Shown one piece after another: positions 1-5,707 of a DNA stretch of 9,857 bases. Both the position numbers and the translations under genes were made by a program. Numbering within the stretch: position 1 is the stretch's first letter; every line of letters begins with the position of its first letter. Source of the DNA: Thermohalobaculum sp039821125. GTDB taxonomy: Bacteria; Pseudomonadota; Alphaproteobacteria; Rhodobacterales; Rhodobacteraceae. The stretch covers positions 1 to 9,857 of the forward strand of contig JBCBOR010000117.1 in assembly GCA_039821125.1 (NCBI GenBank), given 5' to 3'. The notes under the pieces are model-generated. The model did no database searches. It had not been told where the DNA came from and saw only the letters and a program-made list of their open reading frames with translations.

Positions 1-180
1 AAGATGAAACGCAACTTCCTTTCCATGCTCCACATCTTCGCAATCAGATGCTGGCTGAATTGAGTCCAAACCCTAACCGAACTTGGCCAAAACTTACACC
101 ATTGGTGCGAGGCGCAAAGTGCGAGAATTGTTGTTGGCGGTATAGATGGGCTCGAATCAGTCTTTGAGCCGCGAGACTGC
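1..180. other. Left-edge stretch without a confident gene
   Basis: This stretch is about half G+C by my count, clearly lower than the coding DNA that follows. One plus-strand frame is open from the window edge (position 3) to a TGA at 165-167. It would encode the last 54 residues of a protein containing a CENCCW motif, but I recognise no family and nothing else supports it. On the minus strand it lies directly downstream of the DUF2244 gene. The only hairpin I see there is a weak 5-bp stem (149-153 with 166-170) and no T-tract follows it, so I call no terminator. Confidence 0.4.
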
Positions 181-728
181 TCAGGCACGAAGTGCCCGGG
201 TCAGGGCACGTTCGATCTCGTCGGCGAGGTCAACCCGCTCCTCGGGCGCCAGGAAGGCGCCGAGTTCGATTTCCCGTCCACCGCCGGAGAGGGTGAGGTA
301 ATCCTCGATCTTCTGGTCCTTGTGGAGCTTGATCCGGACGCGCAGCGGCTCGGCCTGCCAGCGCAGGATGCGGCCCGAGGGCTCGCGCCGCTCGACCCGG
401 ACCTCATCACGCCAGATCTTGAGCTCCTCGGTGATGCGAGGTTCCGCCCGTTCCGCCGAATGGCGAAGCAGATGCCCCAGAACGCCAGCATCAGGAACGG
501 GATCAGCCCCCAGAAGACCGGTGTGCCAACCACACCCAGCAGCGGCAGGACGAGAAACCCGGCGGAGATACCGAGAAACCAGCCGAGCCCGGGCCGCGTC
601 AGCGATTGGTTCGGCCAGAGGGTGACGCTGTAGACCGGGACATCGCGCCGGTCGCGCCAGGCGGGTCCGGAAACGCGTGCGGCCGGAGGCGAGGCACCCC
701 CGGCCGCATTGTCCTGTGACACCCCCAT
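181..728 (-). pseudogene. DUF2244 family membrane protein, frameshifted
   Basis: The ATG at 728 lies 5 bases after the ctaD stop, so the two genes are probably cotranscribed. The first reading frame gives a cytoplasmic N-terminus, the DUF2244-like segment VPVYSVTLWPNQSLT, and two membrane helices rich in Gly, Leu, Phe and Trp, ending FWGICFAIRRNG. Near 447-450 this frame turns into a low-complexity Ser/Arg tail. The neighbouring frame instead continues sensibly with ITEELKIWRDEVRVERREP, then LRWQAEPLRVRIKLH, YLTLSGGGREIELGAFL and a final TGA at 181-183. This is the usual DUF2244 C-terminal half. One extra G in the GGG run (CCC at 447-449 on the plus strand) joins the halves into 182 residues. 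I see the frame change directly; whether it is a real mutation or a read error is open. The function of DUF2244 is unknown. Left unrepaired, the first frame would end at 201. Confidence 0.8.
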
Positions 729-733
729 GCGGC

Positions 734-2383
734 TTAGTGGTGCGCCGGGGTCTGCTTGTCCCACTCTTTCTCGGTCGGCAGGATCTCGAACGTGTGGGCC
801 GGCGGCGGATTCGGCAGCGACCATTCCAGCGCCGGATACTTGTCGTCCCAGTAGTTCGGATTCTCGATCTTGGCGCCGCGCGTCACCGTCACCCACATGA
901 TGTAGAGGAAGAACAGGAAGCTGGCCCCGGCGATGAACGCGCCGATCGACGAGATGTAGTTGTAGAACGCGAACGCCTCAGGGTAGTCGAGGTAGCGCCG
1001 CGGCATCCCCTGACGGCCCACGAAGTGCTGCGGGAAGAAGGTGATGTTGGCACCGATGAACAGCATCCAGAACTGGATCTTGCCCAGTTTCTCCGGGTAC
1101 TGGCGCCCCGACATCTTGCCGATCCAGTAGTAGAGACCGGCGAAGATCCCGAAGGCGGCACCAAGGCTCATCACGTAGTGGAAGTGCGCCACCACGTAGT
1201 ACGTGTCGTGGTAGGCCCGGTCGACACCCGCCTGGCTGAGCACGATCCCCGTGACACCGCCGAAGGTGAACAGGAAGATGAAGCCCATGGCGTAGAGCAT
1301 CGGGGTGCGGAACTCGATCGAGCCGCCCCACATGGTCGCGATCCACGAGAAGATCTTGATGCCGGTGGGCACCGCGATCGTCAGGGTCGCCAGCATGAAG
1401 TAGGCTTGGCTGTTCAGCGACATGCCCACCGTGTACATGTGGTGCGCCCACACGACGAAGCCGAGTGCCGAGATGATCAGCATGGCGAAGACCATCGCCG
1501 CGTAGCCGAAGACCGGCTTGCGCGAGAAGGTCGAGACCACGTGGCTGACGATCCCGAATGCCGGCACGATCAGCATGTAGACCTCGGGGTGACCGAAGAA
1601 CCAGAAGATGTGCTGGTAGAGCAGCGGATCGCCGCCGCCTTCGGGCTGGAAGAAAGACGTACCGAAGTTCCGGTCGGTCAGCAGCATGGTGATGGCACCC
1701 GCGAGAACCGGCAGCGAGAGCAGGATCATCCAGGCGGTGGCGAAGATCGACCACGGGAAGAGCGGCACCTTCATCAGCTTCATGCCCGGGGCACGCATGT
1801 TGAGGAAGGTGGTGATCATGTTGATCGCGCCGAGGATCGACGATGCGCCCGAGAGGTGAAGCGCAAAGATCGCGAAATCGGTCGCCATCCCGGCCTCGTT
1901 CGTCGAGAGAGGCGCATAGAGCACCCAGCCGACGCCGGATCCGCCCTGGCCGTTCCCGCCCGGCACCACGACCGACAGGAGCGCCATGGTGCAGCCTGCG
2001 ACGTAGAGCCAGTAGGAGAGGTTGTTCATCCGCGGGAACGCCATGTCCGGCGCGCCGATCTGCAGCGGCATGAAGTAGTTGCCGAAACCGCCGAACATCG
2101 CGGGGATGATCACGAAGAACATCATCAGGATGCCGTGGCCGGTGATCATGATGTTCCAGAGGTGACCGTTCGGGTTGCCATCGGCGTCTGTCATGTACTG
2201 GACGCCGGGCTCCATCAGCTCGAGCCGCATGTACATCGAGAACCCGACAGCAATCAGGCCCATCAAAGCCGAGGTGATCAGGTAGAGAACCCCAATATCC
2301 TTGTGGTTGGTCGAGCAGAACCAGCGGGTGAAGAACCCGGGGTGGTGCTCGTGATCGTGGGCATGGGTTGCCGCTTCGGCCAT
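734..2383 (-). CDS. ctaD: Cytochrome c oxidase subunit I (aa3 type)
   Basis: This is the catalytic core subunit of the aa3 haem-copper oxidase in the cytoplasmic membrane. It reduces O2 to water with electrons from cytochrome c and pumps protons. The 549-residue protein is full length with about twelve hydrophobic helices. Visible residues are the haem a ligands His83 (ITGHG) and His402, the haem a3 ligand His400 (VVAHFHYV), the CuB ligands His265, His314 and His315, and the His-Tyr cross-link pair His265/Tyr269 (GHPEVY). The D-channel Asp113 with Asn120/Asn121, Glu267, and the K-channel Lys343 (PTGIKIFSW) are also present. All lie 19 below the R. sphaeroides numbers, so the enzyme should be a competent proton-pumping A-type oxidase. 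The ATG has a strong ribosome binding site, AGAGGGAG, at 2390-2397. A His-rich N-terminus (residues 7-14) precedes the first helix. Subunits II and III are not in the window. Confidence 0.99.
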   Translation of the reverse strand: MAEAATHAHDHEHHPGFFTRWFCSTNHKDIGVLYLITSALMGLIAVGFSMYMRLELMEPGVQYMTDADGNPNGHLWNIMITGHGILMMFFVIIPAMFGGFGNYFMPLQIGAPDMAFPRMNNLSYWLYVAGCTMALLSVVVPGGNGQGGSGVGWVLYAPLSTNEAGMATDFAIFALHLSGASSILGAINMITTFLNMRAPGMKLMKVPLFPWSIFATAWMILLSLPVLAGAITMLLTDRNFGTSFFQPEGGGDPLLYQHIFWFFGHPEVYMLIVPAFGIVSHVVSTFSRKPVFGYAAMVFAMLIISALGFVVWAHHMYTVGMSLNSQAYFMLATLTIAVPTGIKIFSWIATMWGGSIEFRTPMLYAMGFIFLFTFGGVTGIVLSQAGVDRAYHDTYYVVAHFHYVMSLGAAFGIFAGLYYWIGKMSGRQYPEKLGKIQFWMLFIGANITFFPQHFVGRQGMPRRYLDYPEAFAFYNYISSIGAFIAGASFLFFLYIMWVTVTRGAKIENPNYWDDKYPALEWSLPNPPPAHTFEILPTEKEWDKQTPAHH

Positions 2384-2498
2384 GTGACGCTCCCTCTAAG
2401 CGGTAGGCTATCATGCAGCCTGCTCGCGCACGCTGCCTCCACCGTGAGGTCTAGCCCGCGCGACCGGTACGAGCAACGGGCCTACTTGCCGCAGAGAG

Positions 2499-2535
2499 GG
2501 CGGATTTGGTGAAATCTGCAAAAAAACCATCCGCC
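2499..2535. repeat. Inverted repeat in the ctaD upstream region
   Basis: GGCGGAT (2499-2505) is the exact reverse complement of ATCCGCC (2529-2535). Two further G-C pairs (GG 2508-2509 with CC 2527-2528) can form if TT is bulged. The loop carries the A7 run. No T-tract follows on either strand, so it does not look like a terminator. It would fall in the promoter or leader of ctaD. A chance repeat is possible. Confidence 0.35.
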
Positions 2536-2665
2536 TGTTGGAAGCCGGACGTTGGGGCCGCTGACGCGGCGAGGAGCGCATCCATCAGATGGAACGCTCC
2601 GACGCGGGCTGGCTGAGATACGCCCTCCCCAAAGATCGCAAATCGCGATATCATTTAGGAAATGT

Positions 2666-2683
2666 CGAGACATATCTGTCTCG
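2666..2683. promoter_or_regulatory. Perfect inverted repeat, candidate operator
   Basis: CGAGACA (2666-2672) and TGTCTCG (2677-2683) are exact reverse complements separated by TATC. The symmetry and size suit a dimeric repressor or activator site upstream of the secreted-protein gene, 63 bases before its ATG. The spacer together with the left arm contains CATATC, which could act as a -10 element. I do not recognise the regulator, and no transcription factor gene is nearby. Confidence 0.4.
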
Positions 2684-2746
2684 TCGGCCAGCCCTTTTGC
2701 CCGCGGCCGCTGGCGCCCGCCCTGACGGAATGGAGACCCGAGGACC

Positions 2747-3385
2747 ATGACCCGAAACTTGCGATCTCTGGCGATGGCCGCGACTGCGTCTCTCATGATG
2801 GCGGGCGTCGGTCGGGCCGAACAGCCGGTCGCGGTGATCCTGGATGTGGAAGGCGTCACGACGCCTGAGATCGCAGCCTTCGATGAACTTTCAGAGGGCG
2901 CGCGGTTGGGCCTCGCCGATGGCACACTCCTGCGCCTCAGCGCCTACGAGACTTGCGCCGAATACGAGGTGGTCGGCGGTGTGGTCGAAGTTCGCAACGG
3001 CCAGATCACCCTGTCCGGCAACAGCGAGGTGCACTTCTCGGCCGCCGACTGCATCGCGAATGTTACACTGTCCGATGCCGATGTGGTCAGCGCGGGCGTC
3101 GTGACGCGGACGGGCAGCGGCGATCTGCCCGAGATTTCGGCCCGCCCGTCCTTCGGCGTCGCGGGCCCCGGTGCGGACGGTTATGACCGCCTGACGGTGA
3201 TGATCGACAACGAGACCGTCATGACCCTGCCCGTGGTCGATCGGCGCGCCGCTTTCCCTGCAGGCGCGGCATCACTTGCCGCAGAGAAAGATGCGGTGGT
3301 GCTGATCAGCGGAGCGAATGCCCAGCAGCGCGCAGTCCGCGTCAGGACCAATGCCGATGCGGCGCCATGGACCATCCTGAAGTGA
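2747..3385 (+). CDS. Secreted protein of unknown function
   Basis: The product is 212 residues with a clear Sec signal peptide: Arg at 3 and 6, a hydrophobic core around 8-21, and likely cleavage after VGRA at 24. The mature part (about 188 residues) is acidic and rich in Val, Ala and Gly, with alternating patterns suggesting beta strands. It has just two cysteines, Cys70 and Cys102, which could form a disulfide in the periplasm. The segment around 47-64 (ELSEGARLGLADGTLLRL) loosely recalls FecR-type domains, but I would not assign the family on that. The ATG is preceded by GAGG at a good distance (2740-2743). The gene is divergent from ctaD and its stop lies 19 bases from the stop of the converging subunit I-like gene. 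A link to oxidase assembly would be only a guess from position. Confidence 0.8.
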   Translation: MTRNLRSLAMAATASLMMAGVGRAEQPVAVILDVEGVTTPEIAAFDELSEGARLGLADGTLLRLSAYETCAEYEVVGGVVEVRNGQITLSGNSEVHFSAADCIANVTLSDADVVSAGVVTRTGSGDLPEISARPSFGVAGPGADGYDRLTVMIDNETVMTLPVVDRRAAFPAGAASLAAEKDAVVLISGANAQQRAVRVRTNADAAPWTILK

Positions 3386-3404
3386 GCAAGCCGCGCACGT
3401 GACG

Positions 3405-4202
3405 CTAGAACCCTGCTGTGAAGGCATGGTTGGCAACGAACAGCAGGTCTACCCCCATCACCACGATCAGCCCGGCGATGACCGTGCGTAGCCGTGCGTT
3501 TTGATCGGAGATGCAGCACGCTACCAGCACCGCGCCAAGCGCTGCGATGCATGCGGCGCCCAGGGTCAGCCCAATCTCTGGCGTACCGAGGACCCAGAGC
3601 ACATGCTGCAAAAACACGGGATCCGCACCAGCCTGAGGGTCGAAGAACGTCGTCCCCACCGTGCGATCGCCGGACAGGAGCCAAGCGAGAACGGCGGCGC
3701 CCGAGGAGACAACCACCGCTGACACGCACCCGACAGAGCCGAGCGTGATGCCATGCCGCGATCCGAGAACACTCGCCATCGCGGCCATTGCAGGCGCCGC
3801 CACAGCCGCGATCCAACCAATGTCAAGTGCTGCATCGCCGCCCAGGAAGAGCGCTGAACCGAGTACCGTGCCAGCCAAAGCGAGCGACAGCGCCGCACCG
3901 GACGCCAGCCATGCCTCGCCGCTGGACGGCACATGCTCGGCCTCGGCACTGGCCAGCGACATCAAGCCACCGGAAAAGGCTGGCAGCGTTGCGAAGACCA
4001 GCAAGACCAAACCAGGACTGCTCAGCAGCAGTGTGGCTATTCTGTCCAGCGCGCCATCACCGGAGGCCGCAAGATATTGCGCGCCGGGCTGCATCATCTC
4101 CAAGTGCACGAGGACAAGGCCAATGAGCAGCAGGATCGCGATCACCGCCGCAAGCCCCGTCATCCCCGCAAAAGCGGCACGGCAGCGATCGGCATTCTTC
4201 AT
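3405..4202 (-). CDS. Truncated, ligand-poor cytochrome oxidase subunit I-like protein
   Basis: This is a 265-residue hydrophobic protein with about seven membrane segments that aligns with the first eight helices of CtaD. Residues 33-44 (HLEMMQPGAQYL) match CtaD 53-64. Residues 179-211 match CtaD 237-269 without gaps, 16 of 33 identical. Key residues have changed. The haem a ligand His83 is Pro63, the CuB and cross-link residues His265/Tyr269 are Thr207/Gly211, and His314 is Asn258. Glu209 and His259 (equivalent to Glu267 and His315) remain. The protein stops right after the ANHAFTAGF segment, so the haem a3 ligand region is absent. It cannot be a normal oxidase. The reading frame is intact, which argues against a fresh pseudogene. 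The start is uncertain: 4202 is chosen because it lies after the upstream terminator and gives a short N-terminus before helix 1, but its ribosome binding site is weak and 4226 is possible. Its role is unknown. Confidence 0.78.
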   Translation of the reverse strand: MKNADRCRAAFAGMTGLAAVIAILLLIGLVLVHLEMMQPGAQYLAASGDGALDRIATLLLSSPGLVLLVFATLPAFSGGLMSLASAEAEHVPSSGEAWLASGAALSLALAGTVLGSALFLGGDAALDIGWIAAVAAPAMAAMASVLGSRHGITLGSVGCVSAVVVSSGAAVLAWLLSGDRTVGTTFFDPQAGADPVFLQHVLWVLGTPEIGLTLGAACIAALGAVLVACCISDQNARLRTVIAGLIVVMGVDLLFVANHAFTAGF

Positions 4203-4263
4203 GGCAGCCCCGGCTCGGCGCGCCATCGCACCGCCGCAACGCTGGCGCGACGCCACGCCGGGC

Positions 4264-4301
4264 AAAGAAAAACGCCCGGAGGTGCGTGACCCACGGGCGT
4301 T
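4264..4301 (-). terminator. Rho-independent terminator of the cytochrome c gene
   Basis: AACGCCCG (4271-4278) and CGGGCGTT (4294-4301) form a perfect 8-bp stem. A further GGT/ACC pairing is possible inside the loop. Read on the minus strand, the stem is followed by a T-rich tract, TTTTTCTTT. It starts 32 bases after the cytochrome c stop codon. It should end that transcript and separate it from the subunit I-like gene downstream. Confidence 0.9.
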
Positions 4302-4333
4302 CGATCTTTCAGCAGACGTCGAGCGATGCCCGA

Positions 4334-4708
4334 TTACTGCAGCGTCTCGAGATAGGCGATGATGTCGGCGCGCTGCGTGTCCTTTCTCAGACCGGCGAAC
4401 GCCATCTTTGTGCCTTTGACCTCTTTCTTCGGCGCGGTCAGGTAGGCGTCCAGGCGTTCGGCATCCCAAACGGCGCCACCTTCGGCATAAGACGTCATGC
4501 CCTTGGAGTACTTGTAGCCGTCCACGGACGCGACAGCGCGGCCAACCACACCAAACAGATGCGGGCCAACGCCGTTCTTGCCGTCCTCGACCTTGTGGCA
4601 AGCCTTGCAGCGCTTGAAGACTTTCTCACCCTTGGCTACGTCTCCGGCATGGGCCGCGCCGACGCTCAGAGCAAGCACAGCCAGCGAAGCAATCGCTACA
4701 TTCTTCAT
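4334..4708 (-). CDS. Periplasmic class I cytochrome c
   Basis: This is a small soluble electron carrier of the mitochondrial-like cytochrome c2/c550 family, exported by Sec and loaded with haem in the periplasm. The 124-residue precursor has a signal peptide ending in GAAHA. The haem-binding CKACH follows (about 34-38), then the family segment GVGPHLFGVVGR, the YKYSKGM loop, a Trp near 81, and the axial Met in GTKMAFAGL (about 102). A C-terminal helix ends IIAYLETLQ. Two in-frame ATGs are adjacent (4711 and 4708). GAGGAG at 4715-4720 lies 3 bases from the first and 6 from the second, so I prefer 4708. Likely partners are the bc1 complex and a terminal oxidase such as the CtaD enzyme encoded nearby. 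It lies downstream of lipB on the same strand with 117 bases between, enough for its own promoter. Confidence 0.95.
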   Translation of the reverse strand: MKNVAIASLAVLALSVGAAHAGDVAKGEKVFKRCKACHKVEDGKNGVGPHLFGVVGRAVASVDGYKYSKGMTSYAEGGAVWDAERLDAYLTAPKKEVKGTKMAFAGLRKDTQRADIIAYLETLQ

Positions 4709-4714
4709 CATTCA

Positions 4715-4720
4715 CTCCTC
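4715..4720 (-). promoter_or_regulatory. Ribosome binding site deciding the cytochrome c start
   Basis: GAGGAG on the minus strand. The spacing is 6 bases to the ATG at 4708 and only 3 to the ATG at 4711, which favours the second methionine as the start. Confidence 0.6.
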
Positions 4721-4825
4721 GAGAGGTTGTTCATCCAGTTTAGCGGAGCCCGCAGTCGCAGTGCCCCTCGTCCCACAGAGAAATAACGTGTCGGCTCAGT
4801 ATTTCCAGCGCTTAAACGCAGGATA

Positions 4826-5479
4826 TCATGGGCTATCGAAGACTTGATCGAAGGTGCAGTGCAGCATTGTGTCGAGATCCTCGATGCCCACCGGGAGGCC
4901 AAGATCCACCAGACTGGTGACCCCGTGGCCTGCAATCCCGCATGGTACGATTCCATCATAGTGGCTGAGATCCGGCTCGACATTGATCGAGAGTCCGTGG
5001 AACGAGACCCAGCGGCGCAATCGGACGCCAATGGCCGCGATCTTGTCCTCGCGCGGTGTCCCGTCGGGCAGTGGCGGTTTCTCGGGTCTCGGCACCCAGA
5101 CCCCCACCCGGCCTGTGCGGCGCTCGGCCTTGATCTGGAAGGTGCCCAGTGTCGCGATCACCCAGGCCTCGAGCTGCGCGACGAAGCGCCGGACATCGCG
5201 CCCCCTGCGATTGAGGTCGAGCATCGTGTAGACGACGCGTTGGCCGGGGCCGTGATAGGTATACTGTCCACCGCGCCTCGTCTCGATCACCGGGAAGCGG
5301 CCGGGATCGCGCAGGTCCGCAGGCCTGGCCGAGGTTCCGGCGGTGTAGAGCGGGGGGTGTTCGACCAGCCAGACGAGTTCCTGCGCCCTGCCCGCGAGGA
5401 TCGCCTCGACCCGGGTCTCCATCTTGACCAGCGCGTCGCTGTACCCTGTCAGACCGGGAGATATCCGCCATTCGACCAT
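4826..5479 (-). CDS. lipB: Octanoyltransferase LipB
   Basis: LipB moves the octanoyl group from acyl carrier protein to the lipoyl domains of 2-oxoacid dehydrogenases and the glycine cleavage H protein, the first step of endogenous lipoate synthesis in the cytoplasm. The 217-residue protein has the usual family length. It shows EHPPLYTAGTSA (40-51), the signature RRGGQYTYHGPGQRVVYTML (68-87), the catalytic Lys146 (EDKIAAIGVRLRRWVSFHG), and the nucleophile Cys180 in IVPCGI. LipA is not in the window. The ATG at 5479 has no good Shine-Dalgarno sequence upstream, but no better in-frame start keeps the N-terminus intact. It starts 73 bases from the divergently transcribed tRNA-Leu gene. Confidence 0.97.
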   Translation of the reverse strand: MVEWRISPGLTGYSDALVKMETRVEAILAGRAQELVWLVEHPPLYTAGTSARPADLRDPGRFPVIETRRGGQYTYHGPGQRVVYTMLDLNRRGRDVRRFVAQLEAWVIATLGTFQIKAERRTGRVGVWVPRPEKPPLPDGTPREDKIAAIGVRLRRWVSFHGLSINVEPDLSHYDGIVPCGIAGHGVTSLVDLGLPVGIEDLDTMLHCTFDQVFDSP

Positions 5480-5507
5480 GTTCGGTGATTATTGCGCTGA
5501 TCAGGAC

Positions 5508-5536
5508 TTCACAAGCCCGCACCGGTTTGCTAGACG
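5508..5536 (+). promoter_or_regulatory. Candidate sigma-70 promoter of tRNA-Leu
   Basis: TTCACA (5508-5513) differs from the -35 consensus TTGACA by one base. A 17-base spacer leads to TAGACG (5531-5536), a weak -10 match. A start about seven bases further would leave a leader of some ten bases before the tRNA. The spacing and position fit well; the -10 match is poor. Confidence 0.5.
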
Positions 5537-5552
5537 CTCTCGCCTGCGACGT

Positions 5553-5639
5553 GCGGTCGTGGCGGAATTGGTAGACGCGCAGCGTTGAGGTCGCTGTGGG
5601 GTAAAACCCGTGGAAGTTCGAGTCTTCTCGACCGCACCA
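5553..5639 (+). tRNA. tRNA-Leu (anticodon GAG)
   Basis: This is an 87-base class II tRNA with CCA encoded. The acceptor arm GCGGTCG (5553-5559) pairs with CGACCGC (5629-5635), followed by A and CCA (5637-5639). The anticodon stem CAGCG/CGCTG (5580-5584, 5592-5596) encloses the loop TTGAGGT, placing GAG at 5587-5589, so it decodes CUC and CUU. The long variable arm (TGGGGTAAAACCCG) and the TTCGAGT T-loop are typical of tRNA-Leu. It separates the lipB side from the chemotaxis operon. Confidence 0.98.
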
Positions 5640-5676
5640 GTCCCCGGACATGAGACGCGGTTCACGCCTTGCGTGG

Positions 5677-5700
5677 CCGGTGGGCAATCGCCCCGACCGG
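5677..5700. terminator. Hairpin between convergent tRNA-Leu and triple-CheW gene
   Basis: CCGGT (5677-5681) pairs with ACCGG (5696-5700) and GGGC (5682-5685) with GCCC (5690-5693). The loop is AATC and there is a two-base bulge. It sits between two convergent transcripts, 7 bases past the triple-CheW stop codon. No T-tract follows on either strand, so intrinsic termination is unproven. Confidence 0.35.
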
Positions 5701-5707
5701 TACCGGA

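Larger units (their letters stand above)
2384..2746. promoter_or_regulatory. Divergent intergenic region between ctaD and secreted-protein gene
   Basis: These 363 bases separate the ctaD start (minus) from the start of the secreted-protein gene (plus), so both promoters should lie here. I find no convincing -35/-10 pair for either. What I can see is a 7-base A run at 2520-2526, an inverted repeat around it (2499-2535), an 8-base palindrome ATCGCGAT at 2642-2649, and a perfect 7+7 inverted repeat at 2666-2683. Short open frames cross the region on both strands, but none has a ribosome binding site or a recognisable product. Confidence 0.6.

Noticed and set aside
149..170. GGCTC/GAGCC hairpin as terminator of the ctaD-DUF2244 transcript
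   Set aside because: Only 5 pairs, a 12-base loop and no T-tract.
677..2512. Long plus-strand open frame of 611 codons rich in His, Arg, Glu and Asp
   Set aside because: It is the antisense shadow of ctaD, whose protein is unmistakable; the composition is typical of a GC-rich antisense frame.
2451..2925. Short minus-strand open frames (67 and 147 codons) in and around the ctaD upstream region
   Set aside because: No ribosome binding site or recognisable protein; the longer one overlaps the signal peptide region of the secreted-protein gene in antisense.
4203..4601. N-terminal extension of the subunit I-like frame
   Set aside because: It runs through the terminator and over the cytochrome c gene in another frame; the homology to CtaD begins only after about 4202.
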